From Branchiostoma floridae (Eukaryota > Chordata > Leptocardii > Amphioxiformes > Branchiostomatidae), in contig NC_049984.1 of the NCBI RefSeq assembly GCF_000003815.2, forward strand, positions 26,767,863 to 26,831,862: 64,000 nt of DNA. Reading direction: 5' to 3'. The translations under genes and the position numbers were made by a program. Positions 10,736 through 21,089 of the stretch are shown here, one piece after another. The notes below the pieces were generated by a model that had not been told where the DNA came from, searched no databases, and was given only the letters and a program-made list of their open reading frames with translations. Each line of letters begins with the position of its first letter. Position 1 is the stretch's first letter.

Positions 10736-10942
10736 GTACTAAAAATGTTGAGATCCTGTCAGTAAGCAGAGGGAGGTACTGGCGGGTTGACGGACGAAAG
10801 TACCATTGATAAGTTCTGCCGCCAGCGATTTGTAATTTATGAATATAATATATAATTAGTATATAATTGATATAGTCGTCATACTTTATGATTATGGTGC
10901 GAAATTTTAGTTGCACCCCTTGTATATTGGTCTTTTATAAGC

Positions 10943-11386
10943 TTGTATAGACAAAAAGATGGAAGCTGTATATATATTATTTCAAGAATGAAATGGGATA
11001 TTCGTCTTCCCATCATTAGGAGTTCCAGACGTAATGAAGAGGTATTACGAGTTCTGGAACAAGACAGCAGAGCAGATGAGAAAAGCATATCAGGCTATGC
11101 TGGAAGAGCGATGAAGAAGAAGATCGACAAGAAGTGGAAACTTCACCAAAACTCCGCCACTGCCACCAAAGCCACCACTGCCACCCCACTTCTAGATAAG
11201 TTACCAGCCCTCAAAGCTGAAACTCTGGCAGGCAAAGAGCCCTATGTTGAAGAGGCTCTGGCTGAGTATGTGGGGGACAAGTGTAAGCAAGTGTTGGAAA
11301 GGGTGATGAATAGAATCAGAAGGCGGCACATTAATAAGGATGCTATCCCAACTAATCAGAGCCCAGTGGAATTCATCAAAGCCTAG
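10943..11386 (+). CDS. Lys/Arg-rich open frame, unrecognised
   Basis: This is a 147-codon frame with start-like TTG/ATG codons near 10943. The N-terminal third (IRSSRRNEEVLRVLEQDSRA) and the C-terminal part (YVEEALAEYVGDKCKQVLER, then VMNRIRRRHINKD) look helical and charged, with an Ala/Thr-rich linker (TATKATTATPLL) between them. No domain was recognised. It lies about 115 bp upstream of a LINE 3' end and may be an unrelated exon or part of the same insertion. Confidence 0.25.
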   Translation: MYRQKDGSCIYIISRMKWDIRLPIIRSSRRNEEVLRVLEQDSRADEKSISGYAGRAMKKKIDKKWKLHQNSATATKATTATPLLDKLPALKAETLAGKEPYVEEALAEYVGDKCKQVLERVMNRIRRRHINKDAIPTNQSPVEFIKA

Positions 11387-11469
11387 CTAGCAAAACTTTA
11401 GCCTAGGACAGTCAGTCGAGGACGTCATCAGCCTAGGACAGTTAAAGAAATTATTTTCAACATGGGCCA

Positions 11470-12035
11470 CAAACCTAGCGATTCAGTTAGACTCTGATCT
11501 TATGCATAGGCAAGAACAGTCCTGTAACCAAGACGAAAATTATGCACATATGTTCTTTGAGTGTGCAAGGTTAAGAGGCTATTGGGACGAAGTTAAACAC
11601 TTGCTTTCCCAATCTGGCATTAACATAGCCATCAATACTACAGCTTCTGTACTTTTTGGAGGTAACTTTTATGTTACTCTTGCAAAATACGCCATATTTG
11701 TATCGTGGACCAGATATAAAGACAACAAGGAGTTACTTAGAAACCACAATGTATTGTATTTATTTACAGCTCTCACTCAAGATGTGCAAACTTGTAAAAT
11801 CATTGAGTAGAGAAACTGTGTACAACAAAATGTTTATTTGCTACTTGCTTTGTTAAGCAATTTACGTGGCTTGTGTGTAAGTTCTATACTGTATGAACCA
11901 CCTTGGTTCTGGGCTAGACAATAAGATATATGTATCCAGCCACTACTTCATGTACGGACGTTAGATTTGTAACAATCACAATGTACTGCTGTTGGACCTG
12001 AATAAAGTCATATTGACAAAAAAAAAAAAAAAAAA
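11470..12035 (+). mobile_element. 5'-truncated LINE: C-terminal end of ORF2, 3' UTR and poly(A)
   Basis: The ORF at 11502-11810 encodes DENYAHMFFECARLRGYWDE, the zf-RVT-like C-H-C signature (C-x-x-x-E-x-x-x-H-x-F-F-x-C-x-x-x-x-x-x-W) at the end of L1-like and related LINE ORF2 proteins. A 3' UTR of about 190 bp follows, with AATAAA at 12001-12006 and an 18-A tail at 12018-12035. The 5' border is not visible, so the start is approximate. The 3' end is intact, as for an ordinary reverse-transcribed insertion. Confidence 0.8.
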
Positions 12036-12282
12036 GAACAGTCCTTTTACTGCATGAAAACCGCTCTTTAAGGTAACCAAAACCCAACAAATCTCGTTGA
12101 AAGGGAATGGATGGCAATACACCATACTCGATGGAAAGGCAAATCACCGCGTTGATAGGTTAGCACCACTCATACCCTATTTACAGGTTAGCACCACTCG
12201 TACACTATTTTAACAAAGAAATGAAGTGCGTTCTTTAACTGCCTGCCAATCTAGACACTAATGTATCAGTAGTAATTTACCA

Positions 12283-12336
12283 CTATCATCAAGGAGCTTT
12301 TATCAGTAGGTACTGATAAAAGCTCCTTGCTATCAT
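12283..12336. repeat. Perfect 19-bp palindrome between 7-bp direct repeats
   Basis: Arms CAAGGAGCTTTTATCAGTA (12290-12308) and its exact reverse complement (12311-12329) are separated by GG. The 40-bp palindrome is flanked on both sides by CTATCAT (12283-12289 and 12330-12336). The direct repeats look like a target-site duplication around a minimal foldback insert, but a template-switch origin would leave the same picture. Confidence 0.9.
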
Positions 12337-12922
12337 CGAGCAAGAGCAAAGAAAACGGAGAATATGTGAAGAATGTCATGATGTTTCCCAAGGACCAATG
12401 CTTTGTTGGTAGAACAATGTAGACTTACGAAGATTTTAATGATGAACTTTAAGAATTTTCTTAAACCTTAAAGCGTAACACTAATAATTGGGTTGTTACT
12501 CTGTGACACTGGAGGGTAACCTCTAGTAACAGAGTATTGTACTCACTTTGTGCGTTGAGTGTTCGCACCTATATCTCTATGTTCCGTATTGAACATGGAT
12601 TGGCATGTCGTCTGTACTCGGTATAGTTGAGCTGAACTAGTTTAAAATAATCGCAAAAGGATCCAGTCGCTAGGCCTTAGTAGAAATGAACAGTATCTAG
12701 AACAGGAAATAACAACATCTATTCCCTTACAGGCGAAAACGGTACTTCACTCCCCGATCAACATGTGGCCCCGGTACCATTTGCCGAGTACCATGCAAAT
12801 GACGTCATCGACAAGTTTGCGGTGTTGTTTGGATAGAGCGGTATCATTTATGAATATCGAAATAATAAAGTAGACTCCATGAAGAATGTATTTATGGGCT
12901 CCGTGCCATTCAATTTCCCTTT

Positions 12923-13291
12923 TTGCTAGGAGTGAGAGATCTGTTTGGTACAGGGTTCCACTGGTTCTTTGAGGATAGGTGTGAAATGCGTGTTCCTGTG
13001 CTCTCAAGGGAAAAAGAAAACAACGACGTCGGTGGTCCCGACGGGGCGGGGTATCTGTTGGTACCCAGTACCGGAGGGTACGAAGGACATATAAATAAGG
13101 CCCGGTGCATCATGGAGAGGAAGGAGTACCATTGTAAGAAGTGTAGGGTACACGGCGTAAAAGTGCCACGAGGAAAGTGTCCACGGGAGAAGTGCGGATG
13201 TGACAGGGGCCTACAAGTTGTAGGCTTCCGGTGTCAACACGTACACGACGGTCGCGCCATGAAAGCGGATGAAGTGATGCAGACCCCATAA
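12923..13291 (+). CDS. Cys-rich open frame, unrecognised
   Basis: This is a 122-codon frame; a more natural start is the ATG at 13111, which follows a TATA-like ATATAAATAAGG (13089-13100). The peptide from there has closely spaced cysteines (YHCKKCRVHG, then KCPREKCGC) that look like a small zinc-binding or disulfide-rich module, then GFRCQHVHDG. No family was recognised. The TATA-like box 20-30 bp upstream of the C-rich part is the main support for expression. Confidence 0.25.
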   Translation: MLGVRDLFGTGFHWFFEDRCEMRVPVLSREKENNDVGGPDGAGYLLVPSTGGYEGHINKARCIMERKEYHCKKCRVHGVKVPRGKCPREKCGCDRGLQVVGFRCQHVHDGRAMKADEVMQTP

Positions 13292-13337
13292 TTTCCATCC
13301 ATCATGCCTAGGGGCACGTTTCTTCTCATCTTCCAGT

Positions 13338-13592
13338 TCCTTCATCTGTGATAACGACACCCATTATCCCTGTGGCCATCCCAAGTATGATAGGAATGAT
13401 ACAATCCCTGCTGATTTTGACTACAAGGCATGTACAGGCCAAGAGTTGCTGTCTAAGTGCATAGACCCGAAGGAAGCAATGTGTCCGACATGTGATGATG
13501 ACCCTGAGCTACATAATGAGCTAGCAACATCTGCAGCCAGAATCATTGATCTGCAGGGTGTGACCACGAGTGGGTTATATGTCCTACATTAA
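13338..13592 (+). CDS. Exon-like segment with Cys/His pairs, unrecognised
   Basis: The frame is open from an acceptor-like CTTCCAG (ends 13336) to a TAA at 13590. The peptide has CDNDTHYPCGHPKYD, then DFDYKACTGQELLSKC and EAMCPTCDDDPELHNELATS. Paired C-x-x-C and C-x-x-x-x-x-x-x-C-G-H patterns suggest a metal-binding fold. No known domain was matched by eye. This would be a terminal exon. Confidence 0.3.
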   Translation, partial: SFICDNDTHYPCGHPKYDRNDTIPADFDYKACTGQELLSKCIDPKEAMCPTCDDDPELHNELATSAARIIDLQGVTTSGLYVLH

Positions 13593-13773
13593 TCATGTGA
13601 TCTTTCGACATTTACTCATGTTAAACAGTAATATAAATTCCATCACGTGATGATGTCTATGAAGTTAGTTTTGTACATGATGAAAGTTTGTACAGCCAGT
13701 ATTCTTTCATGACATTCCCATTTAAACACTGAATGTTATTCCATTAAAATTTCACCCAAAGTCCTGAAGTAAA

Positions 13774-13962
13774 ATGCTTCATACAAACAGAACAAATTTG
13801 GCTTTTCTTCTTTCGGATCTCAGAGTCTATGTGAGGAATTGTTCACAGTGCCATCAAAGTTCCGTTATCAAGAACATGGGGATGGATACTGAACTACAAC
13901 AAAAGGGCATTATTATCTCTCCAGCTCTGCTTCTGGTTACGAGCAGGTGTTCATGTAAGTAA
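13774..13962 (+). pseudogene. Possible integrase zinc-binding (H2C2-like) fragment
   Basis: The peptide LLSDLRVYVRNCSQCHQSSV resembles the D-x-x-x-Y-V-x-x-C-x-x-C end of the H2C2 domain that precedes integrase cores in Gypsy, BEL and Ginger-type elements. The histidine half is not visible and the frame ends at a stop after about 60 codons, close to a GTAAGT at 13957. Short and uncertain. Confidence 0.3.
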
Positions 13963-13999
13963 AATTTACATAGGCCATTCACAGTTGTTCTGGTTCAGG

Positions 14000-14202
14000 T
14001 TACAACATGGTGCCATCTATGCTTCGAGTTCTGACTGTCCCTGTCTTCAAATCAATACGCATGTCAGTCATCTCTGCAATGACAAACCCAGCGTCCAGCC
14101 AGCTCACCTGTAGTACGAGGAGAGCGTTGTCAACCAACAGATAAAGAACTGTTTCTCCATACACTGGTACAAAGGACACCCGGGGAAACCTTGAGTATTG
14201 AA
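14000..14202 (-). CDS. Terminal exon-like segment, unrecognised (minus strand)
   Basis: On the minus strand a frame is open from an acceptor-like TTCTAAG (just above 14202) to TAA at 14002-14000. It has no internal Met-led ORF of normal length. The peptide FPRVSFVPVYGETVLYLLVD continues with ALLVLQVSWLDAGFVIAEMT and ends RTRSIDGTML. Alternating hydrophobic strands suggest a folded beta domain. No family was recognised. The 67 sense codons without a stop and the natural-looking composition support a real exon. Confidence 0.35.
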
Positions 14203-14205
14203 ATG

Positions 14206-15193
14206 TGGGGTCTTAGAATTCTTGTTTTCATGTTATCACCATCCATGAATACAGATACAGGATAGAGTATACAGCACAGACTAGGACAGGGTTGACACAA
14301 CATGTGTACTGAGGTAACAAAAATCGAACAAGCCCCTGTTACTAGTACGAGTATACAGCGGGGGCAAGATGCAATGACTCAAGGAGAAAGAGATTGCCAA
14401 CGTTGCTGTTGATCGGAGAATAAAAAAAGACGCATAAACACCGAAAACCGTGGGCGGACCATTTACATCAGCAGATTAAGTAGATATGTATGTTGCAATA
14501 ACCGATGATAATGACACCACAAAGCTTGGCCTACTCTACCTAGAAGTTCGCAATACACCGAACACGTAAAAAATAAAGTTTGTTACTTCATGACATTTTC
14601 TGATTCCTTCTATTCTTGCGTGTTATACTGCAAGAGTAGTATTGTCTTTACTTCTATGGAAAAAATAAAGATTACCGTAGCTGTAATTAATTACCGATAG
14701 AAATGGTCGTAATGCTATGTAAATAATAAGGAGTAGCGGCATATCGTACAGGGACTACGGTTAGACATGAACGACATGTGCTCCGGAAATAAAAAAAAGG
14801 CCGGACGTGACGGACATTTTGTCTTGTTACGGCCTTATAGGATTTGGTAAGGCTATATATAATTTGTAAAGGCCCAAGGGGTTTCTTGATTTGTATAACA
14901 GGGGTCAATCACTAAACTGAATGTTTATTTCGAACAGCCAATCAGCATTAGCAGAAGTTTCCGTTTTAACTTATCAACGCCCGGCATTCGAAAATCCAGT
15001 TCATTTCACCGCGCACCTAAGACGTTTGGACAGCAGTTTGGTTAGGAAAGATTTCTTCTGTCTTTTGTGAACTGCCCTATTAGTTTGGTGACTTTGTGAA
15101 CTGCCCTATTATTGCGGTGAGTCTTCTTCTTTCGTACTTTCTTTCTGGAGTTTTCTGCTGTGCTTTCTTTTTGGAGTCTGTGCTTTTTCTAAC
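14206..15193. other. No gene; 5' region of the SGNH unit at its end
   Basis: AT-rich sequence. Near 15060-15120 a short direct repeat occurs (TTTGTGAACTGCCCTATTA twice), then pyrimidine-rich CTTCTTTC/TTTCTTTCTGGAG tracts lead to the ATG at 15194. No promoter was identified with confidence. Confidence 0.4.
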
Positions 15194-15844
15194 ATGGCTG
15201 AAGGTACAAGTACAGCAACGAGAGTCCTCATTCTGGGGCACTCTTTCGTCAGAAGACTAGAGCGGTTTGAACACGAAAGAAGATATACTGCAGCTGGCCG
15301 AGCTTTTAGTCTCGATTAATGGTTAAAAGATTGCAAGGTTTCTTGGAAGTGGGTAGCGGGAGGTAATGTTGATAGAATCGGCGGTTTGGCGCAGGACGGT
15401 TGCCTTCCAGACTCTGATTTAGTTTATTTGGAGTTGGGCTGTAATGACATAGTAAACTGTTCTTCTTCTTATTCGTCAGAAGTAACTGCCTTGCGAGTCA
15501 TAAACGTGGCTTCACTTGTCAAAGCTCGTACCGGAGCACGTCTAGTCGTTCTGGGGGAGCCGTTGGCAAGAGACTTTGATCCTCCGTATATACCATATAA
15601 TGCAGGTCTTGTCAAGTATCTGACTGATGTAAAGAAAGAGGCACGCGGGGTAAAAGACCTCTACTTGTGGAAACATGCAAAATTGGCAGACAGACATTGC
15701 CATCAGTATTTTGCTCCTGACGGGCTACATCTATCAGATCATGGCCAATGTTTGTATTACAGGAGCGTCCGGGGGCAATCACTGCCCATCTCCCTAAAAT
15801 TTCTTAGATTAACGTTTGAAACCTACAGTGGTTACCCTGTATAG
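15194..15844 (+). pseudogene. SGNH-hydrolase protein with one in-frame stop
   Basis: From ATG 15194 the frame runs 216 codons to a TAG at 15842, broken only by a TAA at codon 42 (15317-15319). SGNH blocks are in order: block I VLILGHSFVRRL (Ser at residue 17), block III LELGCNDI (Asn 84), and block V PDGLHLS (Asp 176, His 179), so the catalytic Ser-Asp-His set is kept. The C-terminal YYRSVRGQ is typical of SGNH proteins carried by Ngaro/DIRS-like tyrosine-recombinase retroelements in amphioxus and fish. No recombinase or reverse transcriptase lies beside it. A polyadenylation-like AATAAA occurs at about 16014. It could be a solo ORF of a decayed element or a recently disabled single-exon gene. 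Confidence 0.75.
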
Positions 15845-16199
15845 ATCGATGTATCATTGTAAATATTTTGTTATGACTGCTTGGTATTATATCCACAGCT
15901 CTTTTAGGCGATGTTTGAACTGGATTGATGCATCACTTGTAGATAGTTTGTTTTATGCCTACCTTGTGTTATGCCTACCTTACTAGCCTTTTTATTCGTC
16001 TATTGGCAATTAACAATAAACTGACCCGGCATGCCTGGATCCATCAGTAATGGTGTGTTTGGCAAGTTAACTTATTATGTACTTGCAATGTGATAAACTT
16101 ATTATGTAGGGCTCTCTGACCTTCGAGTTACAGTCTCCTATAATTAATTAATTCATGCATCTATATGATTTGCGTCATGGCTGACACTGGACAGACACC

Positions 16200-16660
16200 T
16201 TCTCAAATTCTGATCATGATGAGGAGGTCGTAGTTGTACCTGAAATTCATCCTCACAAGCTGCACCCTGAACTGGCTAAGTTAGAGCCAGAAATCTGCCA
16301 AAGGTACAAATGTAAGCTGACATGATGATGTGACTGATGATGATGATATGAACAGCTTCCTAATGCACTTCAAGTGTTTGTATCTGAATACAAACACGAA
16401 ACTATTGTCAGATATATGCCACCCGCATTGGACGCATGCATTAACTTCATGGCCATGTGGTCTAGAGCAAGTGAACCCTTACTAGAACACCTAAAGGAGC
16501 AATGCATTGGTTTCTGTCTCGTCTACCGTGAGTTAGCCGACACTGGGAAACCTGATTTCCCCTTCGAAAACTGGAAGTACAAAGGAAAGAACCAACAAAA
16601 ACACCTACAGGGGAAAAAATGGCTGGCAAATTCCCAGGGGGCAGCTAGAAGCGTTTGAAG
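16200..16660 (+). CDS. Two exon-like segments, unrecognised
   Basis: A frame open at about 16203-16320 encodes an acidic patch (DSDHDEEVVVVPEIHPHKLH) then PELAKLEPEICQRYK. A second at 16360-16658 encodes FVSEYKHETIVRYMPPALDA and GFCLVYRELADTGKPDFPFE. Both look like genuine protein. They may be pieces of the same gene or element as the RecQ-like helicase 1.4 kb downstream, but I could not tie them to a family. Confidence 0.3.
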
Positions 16661-17757
16661 ATGCTCACTATCAGGAAATTATGAACTTCCTTACTGACAA
16701 CTCCTACAAGTGGGCATGTAAGTTAACTTAAATGTACAGCTTGGGCAACATATATATAAATATAAAGGTTTCTTGCAAATTGATGCCCAACTTTGGTTCA
16801 ACTGGAACCAGTGCCGAAAGCTACGCAGGTTTGTTCTTAATACTGATCATTTTCTTCCTTGACTCTTTTCCATCTTCTACCGTGACACATGCAATGCCAT
16901 TTACCAAATGGTATTTCTCAAAGACTTCTGAAGGATCATGGAGTATCAGTGGAGTCGGAGAGGGGATCCAGAGAGGTAGCACGGGGCCTTTTAAGCAACA
17001 TCACCATTTGTGCCGAGAGCCGGCCCCAGGACGAGGCTAGGCGTGGCAGGAGAGGCTGGAGCCGTTCTCGCAGTAGCCATGTTCAAATTAAATAGAAGCT
17101 ATGAGCATCGTGTGTCTTACGGAAAAGTCACCACCTGGGATGCCTTCTGTATAGCCTTGTTCCAAGTTTGGTGGAAGAAAAAATGACATAAAATGTTTGC
17201 AAAACAAGTGTGGTGCACAACAGTGTGTTTCACCCCATGTCAGGTAGTGTTTAACGATAATTTGGCCTTAAAGGATGCTTTACTGTGTATTTGCATAGAA
17301 ATATGAAATACGCCTGTGTGGTACATGCGACAGCATGGTTCATGGCATAGTCAAATCTGGACATGTTCATCCCTTTCTCAAAAGGTGCATGGTGGCAAGC
17401 TAGACCTCTACCGACTGGTAAATCACTGAAGAAGCTTGTGTCTGCACGCAAGCTTCAGAGGAACCATCGTCGTAGGTACGCCACAAAGAGTTCACATTCA
17501 AGTAGTTGTACTGAAATGTACACTGTTACATTATGTAGAAAAAGTTGTAATACTGAAGTTTACACTGCTGTGTACTAAGAGTTCACAATCTTGGTATGAT
17601 ATAGTGCGATGGCGAGAAAGATATCAGTAGTTCCAAAACAGCCACGATTTTCAGTCTGCCATGGCAACCTTCTACAGCTCCAGGCCGACAGAGGCATACT
17701 CAGGCAACTCAAACAAATCCTCATGAAGAAAAGCACAGATGTGGGGAACTGTCGCGT

Positions 17758-17900
17758 GTGGACGAATATCTACCATATATCTGCACATGTTTCGCGTACA
17801 GAGATATGTGTCCACGGGGTTCTCACCGTTTGAGCTCGCGTATGGTCAAGGTCAGGGGCCCGTTAGGGTACTACAGGAGACCTAATTTGGTCAGTGACAA
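17758..17900 (+). pseudogene. Ty3/Gypsy integrase C-terminal fragment
   Basis: One frame gives DEYLPYICTCFAYRDM. After a frameshift near 17805 another gives STGFSPFELAYGQGQGPVRV, then L-Q-E-T. This is the signature at the C-terminal side of the integrase core in Gypsy elements (L-P-x-x-x-x-A-Y-R, then S-T-G-x-S-P-F-E-L-x-Y-G-x-x-x-x-G-P). The DDE residues themselves lie upstream and are not recognisable. A short, decayed remnant. Confidence 0.7.
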
Positions 17901-18049
17901 GCGTGGCTTTAACAGCAAAAATCACATCGACAAGACCAGAACAAGCAGCAAAAAAGGCAGGTGTAATTCTCCACGCTGGATCTTTCCTTCACTCCAACTA
18001 AAGTGGGCAGCCACCGTACACTGTCAGTGTCCAATGCAAAAACAAGGAG

Positions 18050-18785
18050 GTGCAACATGATCTTTGGTACGCTTTAGATGTGCACGGCAACACGAGGTCC
18101 CCTGCCATTGTTTGCAAACCCACTTACGTGAAAACATTACAGGAAGAACAACAGTCCAACGATGCTACCGCCAACACTGCCGCTTCCATACCAATTAGAG
18201 AAATTGGAAAAATAGAAGATGGAATGGAAGATCCTTTAGAGGAGTGCCTCGGCAAGCTGTTCAAGATGCCTTCTTACCGCCCAGGACAGAAAGACATTGC
18301 CAATTCAATACCACCAGTCAGAACACCTTTCTCGTAATGCTAACAGGTGGTGGGAATACACTGCTTCACAATACCAGCCATCCTAAGGAAAGGTGTAGCA
18401 GTGGTGATCATCCCCTTGATCGACCTTGGAGCAGACCTGCTGAGGAGATACGAAGAGAAGAGTATTTCAGCCGTCTTCTTGTCTCATTTCCTGCAGAGGC
18501 AAGCCTCAACACCGCCATCCATGGCCTTAAAAGCGACACTCCGAAAACAAAGCTTCTTGTCACAACACCCGAAAGCCTTATCCACAAGCCAGTGGTGTGG
18601 GACTGTGTGGTAGGACTCAAAGCAATTAGTCTTTTGGAGGTCGTGGTGGACGAGGCCCACTGCATGGATCAGATGGGTCATGAGTTTAGACCCACTTATC
18701 TTCAGTTGCGCGAACTTGTAGAACTCAAAACACAGATTGTTGCTTGTCCAGCCAGCCTCTGCCACCCCCACAACAAAGACCTCCA
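18050..18785 (+). pseudogene. RecQ-like DNA helicase fragment, multiply frameshifted
   Basis: Successive frames carry an ordered RecQ-type superfamily 2 helicase. Motif 0 is like FKMPSYRPGQKDIANSI (frame from 18050). Motif I is NTFLVMLTGGGNTLL, with the Walker lysine replaced by Asn. Motif Ia is PAILRKGVAVVIIPLIDLGA, then comes KTKLLVTTPESLIHKP. Motif II is VVVDEAHCMDQMGHEFRP, and motif III is a degenerate IVACPASL. The lost Walker A lysine, at least three frame changes and the absence of motifs IV-VI show it is dead. RecQ-like genes are multi-copy in several marine invertebrates; whether this copy was carried by a transposon is not shown. LINE tail sequence begins about 100 bp downstream. 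Confidence 0.75.
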
Positions 18786-18889
18786 TGGAAAAAGAACAAG
18801 TATAAAATATAATGGCACAAGCACTGTAGACTATTGCATAATCAGAAAGAGTAGACACGTAACAATGTCAGGAAAGACACAGAGTTAGT

Positions 18890-19046
18890 CACACCTACAT
18901 AGAGAGGTAGATTAGTTAATGGTTGTGCTCCAATTACAGTTACATAATGCGCTGTGAACTGTATCTCTTCAACATGTCTAGTTGTGACCTGTACTTAGCC
19001 CTGAGTAGCAAAAATGTGCAATAAAGGTCTTCATTCATTCATGTTA
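18890..19046 (+). mobile_element. LINE 3' tail ending in ATTC repeats
   Basis: The last 60 bp (CCTGTACTTAGCCCTGAGTA, then GCAAAAATGTGCAATAAAGG and TCTTCATTCATTCAT) closely match the sequence at 22610-22665. AATAAA followed by a short ATTC repeat is a CR1-like LINE 3' end. Only the 3' UTR is clear here. Confidence 0.7.
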
Positions 19047-19639
19047 TCAAATTGAGATGAAGTTGAAGCCATATTCGAGCATTGTCAAACAACACGCAAC
19101 AGTGAATATGAGGCAGCCTAGCTCTTTATGCGAAGTACTTTCTGCATGTGTTTTGTGTTTAGTAGATAAATTAAAGGAATGTGGAAATGGCATGATAAAA
19201 TAGGAGCCGCCTCCCTCCATATCCCGTTCTTCATACACCTGACGTCATATTCATATTTCTAATGTCTAGGACAAGCACAAACATTTTTATCGGTATCACT
19301 CGATCGTGGTGTCGTTTGGGGTGGTCATTTTGACAGCGGTTTCACTATGTATATGGGGTCTCGTACCCAGCGACCAGTCAGAAGGTAGTTTGTCATATGC
19401 AGACGAGGTCAAACATGGTCGGACCGTGAATGTGACGAATATTACTGTATGCAACACACTGTGCTTAGTCCTCATTCACTATGCAAATGTTACACATAAA
19501 CTTCTCCTTTTAAGCCTCATTCATGGTGAGCGTGGAAGTAGACTAAGACTGACCTGGTTTCTAAGACGGAAGAAGCAGTTGCGAACATGCACCCACAACA
19601 TGTTTATGTGTAGTTCCAACAGTTGTCGAGCCAATTTAG

Positions 19640-20315
19640 AGAAGGCAAAACTCTAGCAGACCTTTTTGTGAAGAGAAAGTCACTGAAGTCTTCCAGTGCC
19701 ATTGATATTCTGGTGCAGGTTGGAGGAGGCCAGTCACAAGTTTTCATGGCAAGAGCGAAATGATGACAGCTCCAACATCCAAGAGCAGAAATTGTTGGAG
19801 GCTGCAGGCTCTTGTGTTGGAAAATTTAAGATTAGTATTGAGTAGCTAAAGCACCCAGAAAAGTTCAGGCAGGTGCGAGCCCTGAACGAGAAACATGTTG
19901 ACAAACTAAAAAACAGCTTTCTGGCAGCTGGAAGCCTTACCTTCTAGTCAGCACGGTCATTGATCGGTTTGATCAAGAGGGAAGACTACTCTACAGTGGA
20001 GGACTTTGACAAAGAACTGACTGTATAGATATAATTGATGGCAACCATTGCTTGGGGACCCAGCGCAGAACACTAATGGAAGCAACAAGTGTGAAAGAAA
20101 GGGAGATTTTCTCCCAGAGAAATGTTAGTCTGTACGTGGGCCTACAAGATGACATCTGCCTCGCTGCTGGCATATATTATAACAGCACAGTTGGATCGCA
20201 GCACATGTCCATGAGCGACATGGACATGACACAGCTCTTCAGGAAAATCCTGTTGACGTTCCTGAAGAAAGAGGAACAACTCAAGGACAACAGAAGTTTC
20301 AGGGGTCTACTCTAA
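19640..20315 (+). pseudogene. Possible ParB/sulfiredoxin-fold protein remnant
   Basis: The frames contain VRALNEKHVDKLKNSFLAAG and, after a frameshift and stops, DIIDGNHCLGTQRR, then VSLYVGLQDDICLAAGIYYN. The order (L-N-x-x-H-V-x-x-L-x-x-S-x-x, then I-D-G-N-H, then V-G-L-x-D-x-x-x-x-A-G) resembles ParB-like nuclease-fold domains, whose D-G-N/x-H-R box binds nucleotide; the Arg is Cys here. At least three stops separate the blocks. The family call is tentative. Confidence 0.4.
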
Positions 20316-21089
20316 GCACATCCGGGACAAGATCCTCCGACTGCGGCTTAATAAATATACAACAGCTATTTACAGACGTGGTTGCAATTGGATTAATAAT
20401 GATAACATCAGCGATTTGAGAGAGAACCATTACCAGATCATGTAAGATGGCCTATGACCGGTGGCGAAGTACATTGCGTTCCCTAGGAAGAAAGAAACAT
20501 ATTACCATGTGTCGAGTGGGGTGTAGTTCCAAAAGTTCTTCAAGTGTTTTCCTACCAAGTAAGGTCTTAGACCTTGAGTATAAAGCATTCCTAAGTCTTG
20601 TTGGAGCTTCTGAGAATTTCGAAGCATAAGTCGTCATTTGTTTCAGTAGAAGACTGAGAAAAATTTTACGACCTGCAAAAGAAGCCAACGATAAATTCTA
20701 TTAACAGGACAAAAAGAAAGTATAGTGGTCAAACCATGATGACCGGTAGAATATGTTAGATTGTTTAGTATGGTTGTCCCCCCCCCCCCTCACCAATGGA
20801 ACAGTCCACGCAGTCTTGTGGAAGGAGTTTTGAGTGAATACACACGGAGGGACAAAGTGACTTGATTTGTAAGATATCCCTAAGTAGAGAGGGACGACCA
20901 GAAAGTCAGTTTAACAGAATATCCATCTGCTATGGCACCTGGCCTGTTCGTCACCAATTAAAAATGACGACAATGTTGACATGGTTGAAAATTAATGTGG
21001 ATCAAACCATGATGATGTTATGTGGAACGAGGCTGACTTATCTGGTTCAATAACCATGGGTTATTGAGCTTCTTGGAATCAAAGAATGT

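Noticed and set aside
18244..18888. Single 214-codon helicase ORF
   Set aside because: The homologous frame switches at least three times inside it; the long frame is partly shadow sequence, so it is listed as a frameshifted remnant instead.
19306..19656. 116-codon frame beginning with a hydrophobic signal-like peptide
   Set aside because: The start codon is GTG, there is no splice or homology evidence, and the hydrophobic stretch is short; chance openness is likelier.
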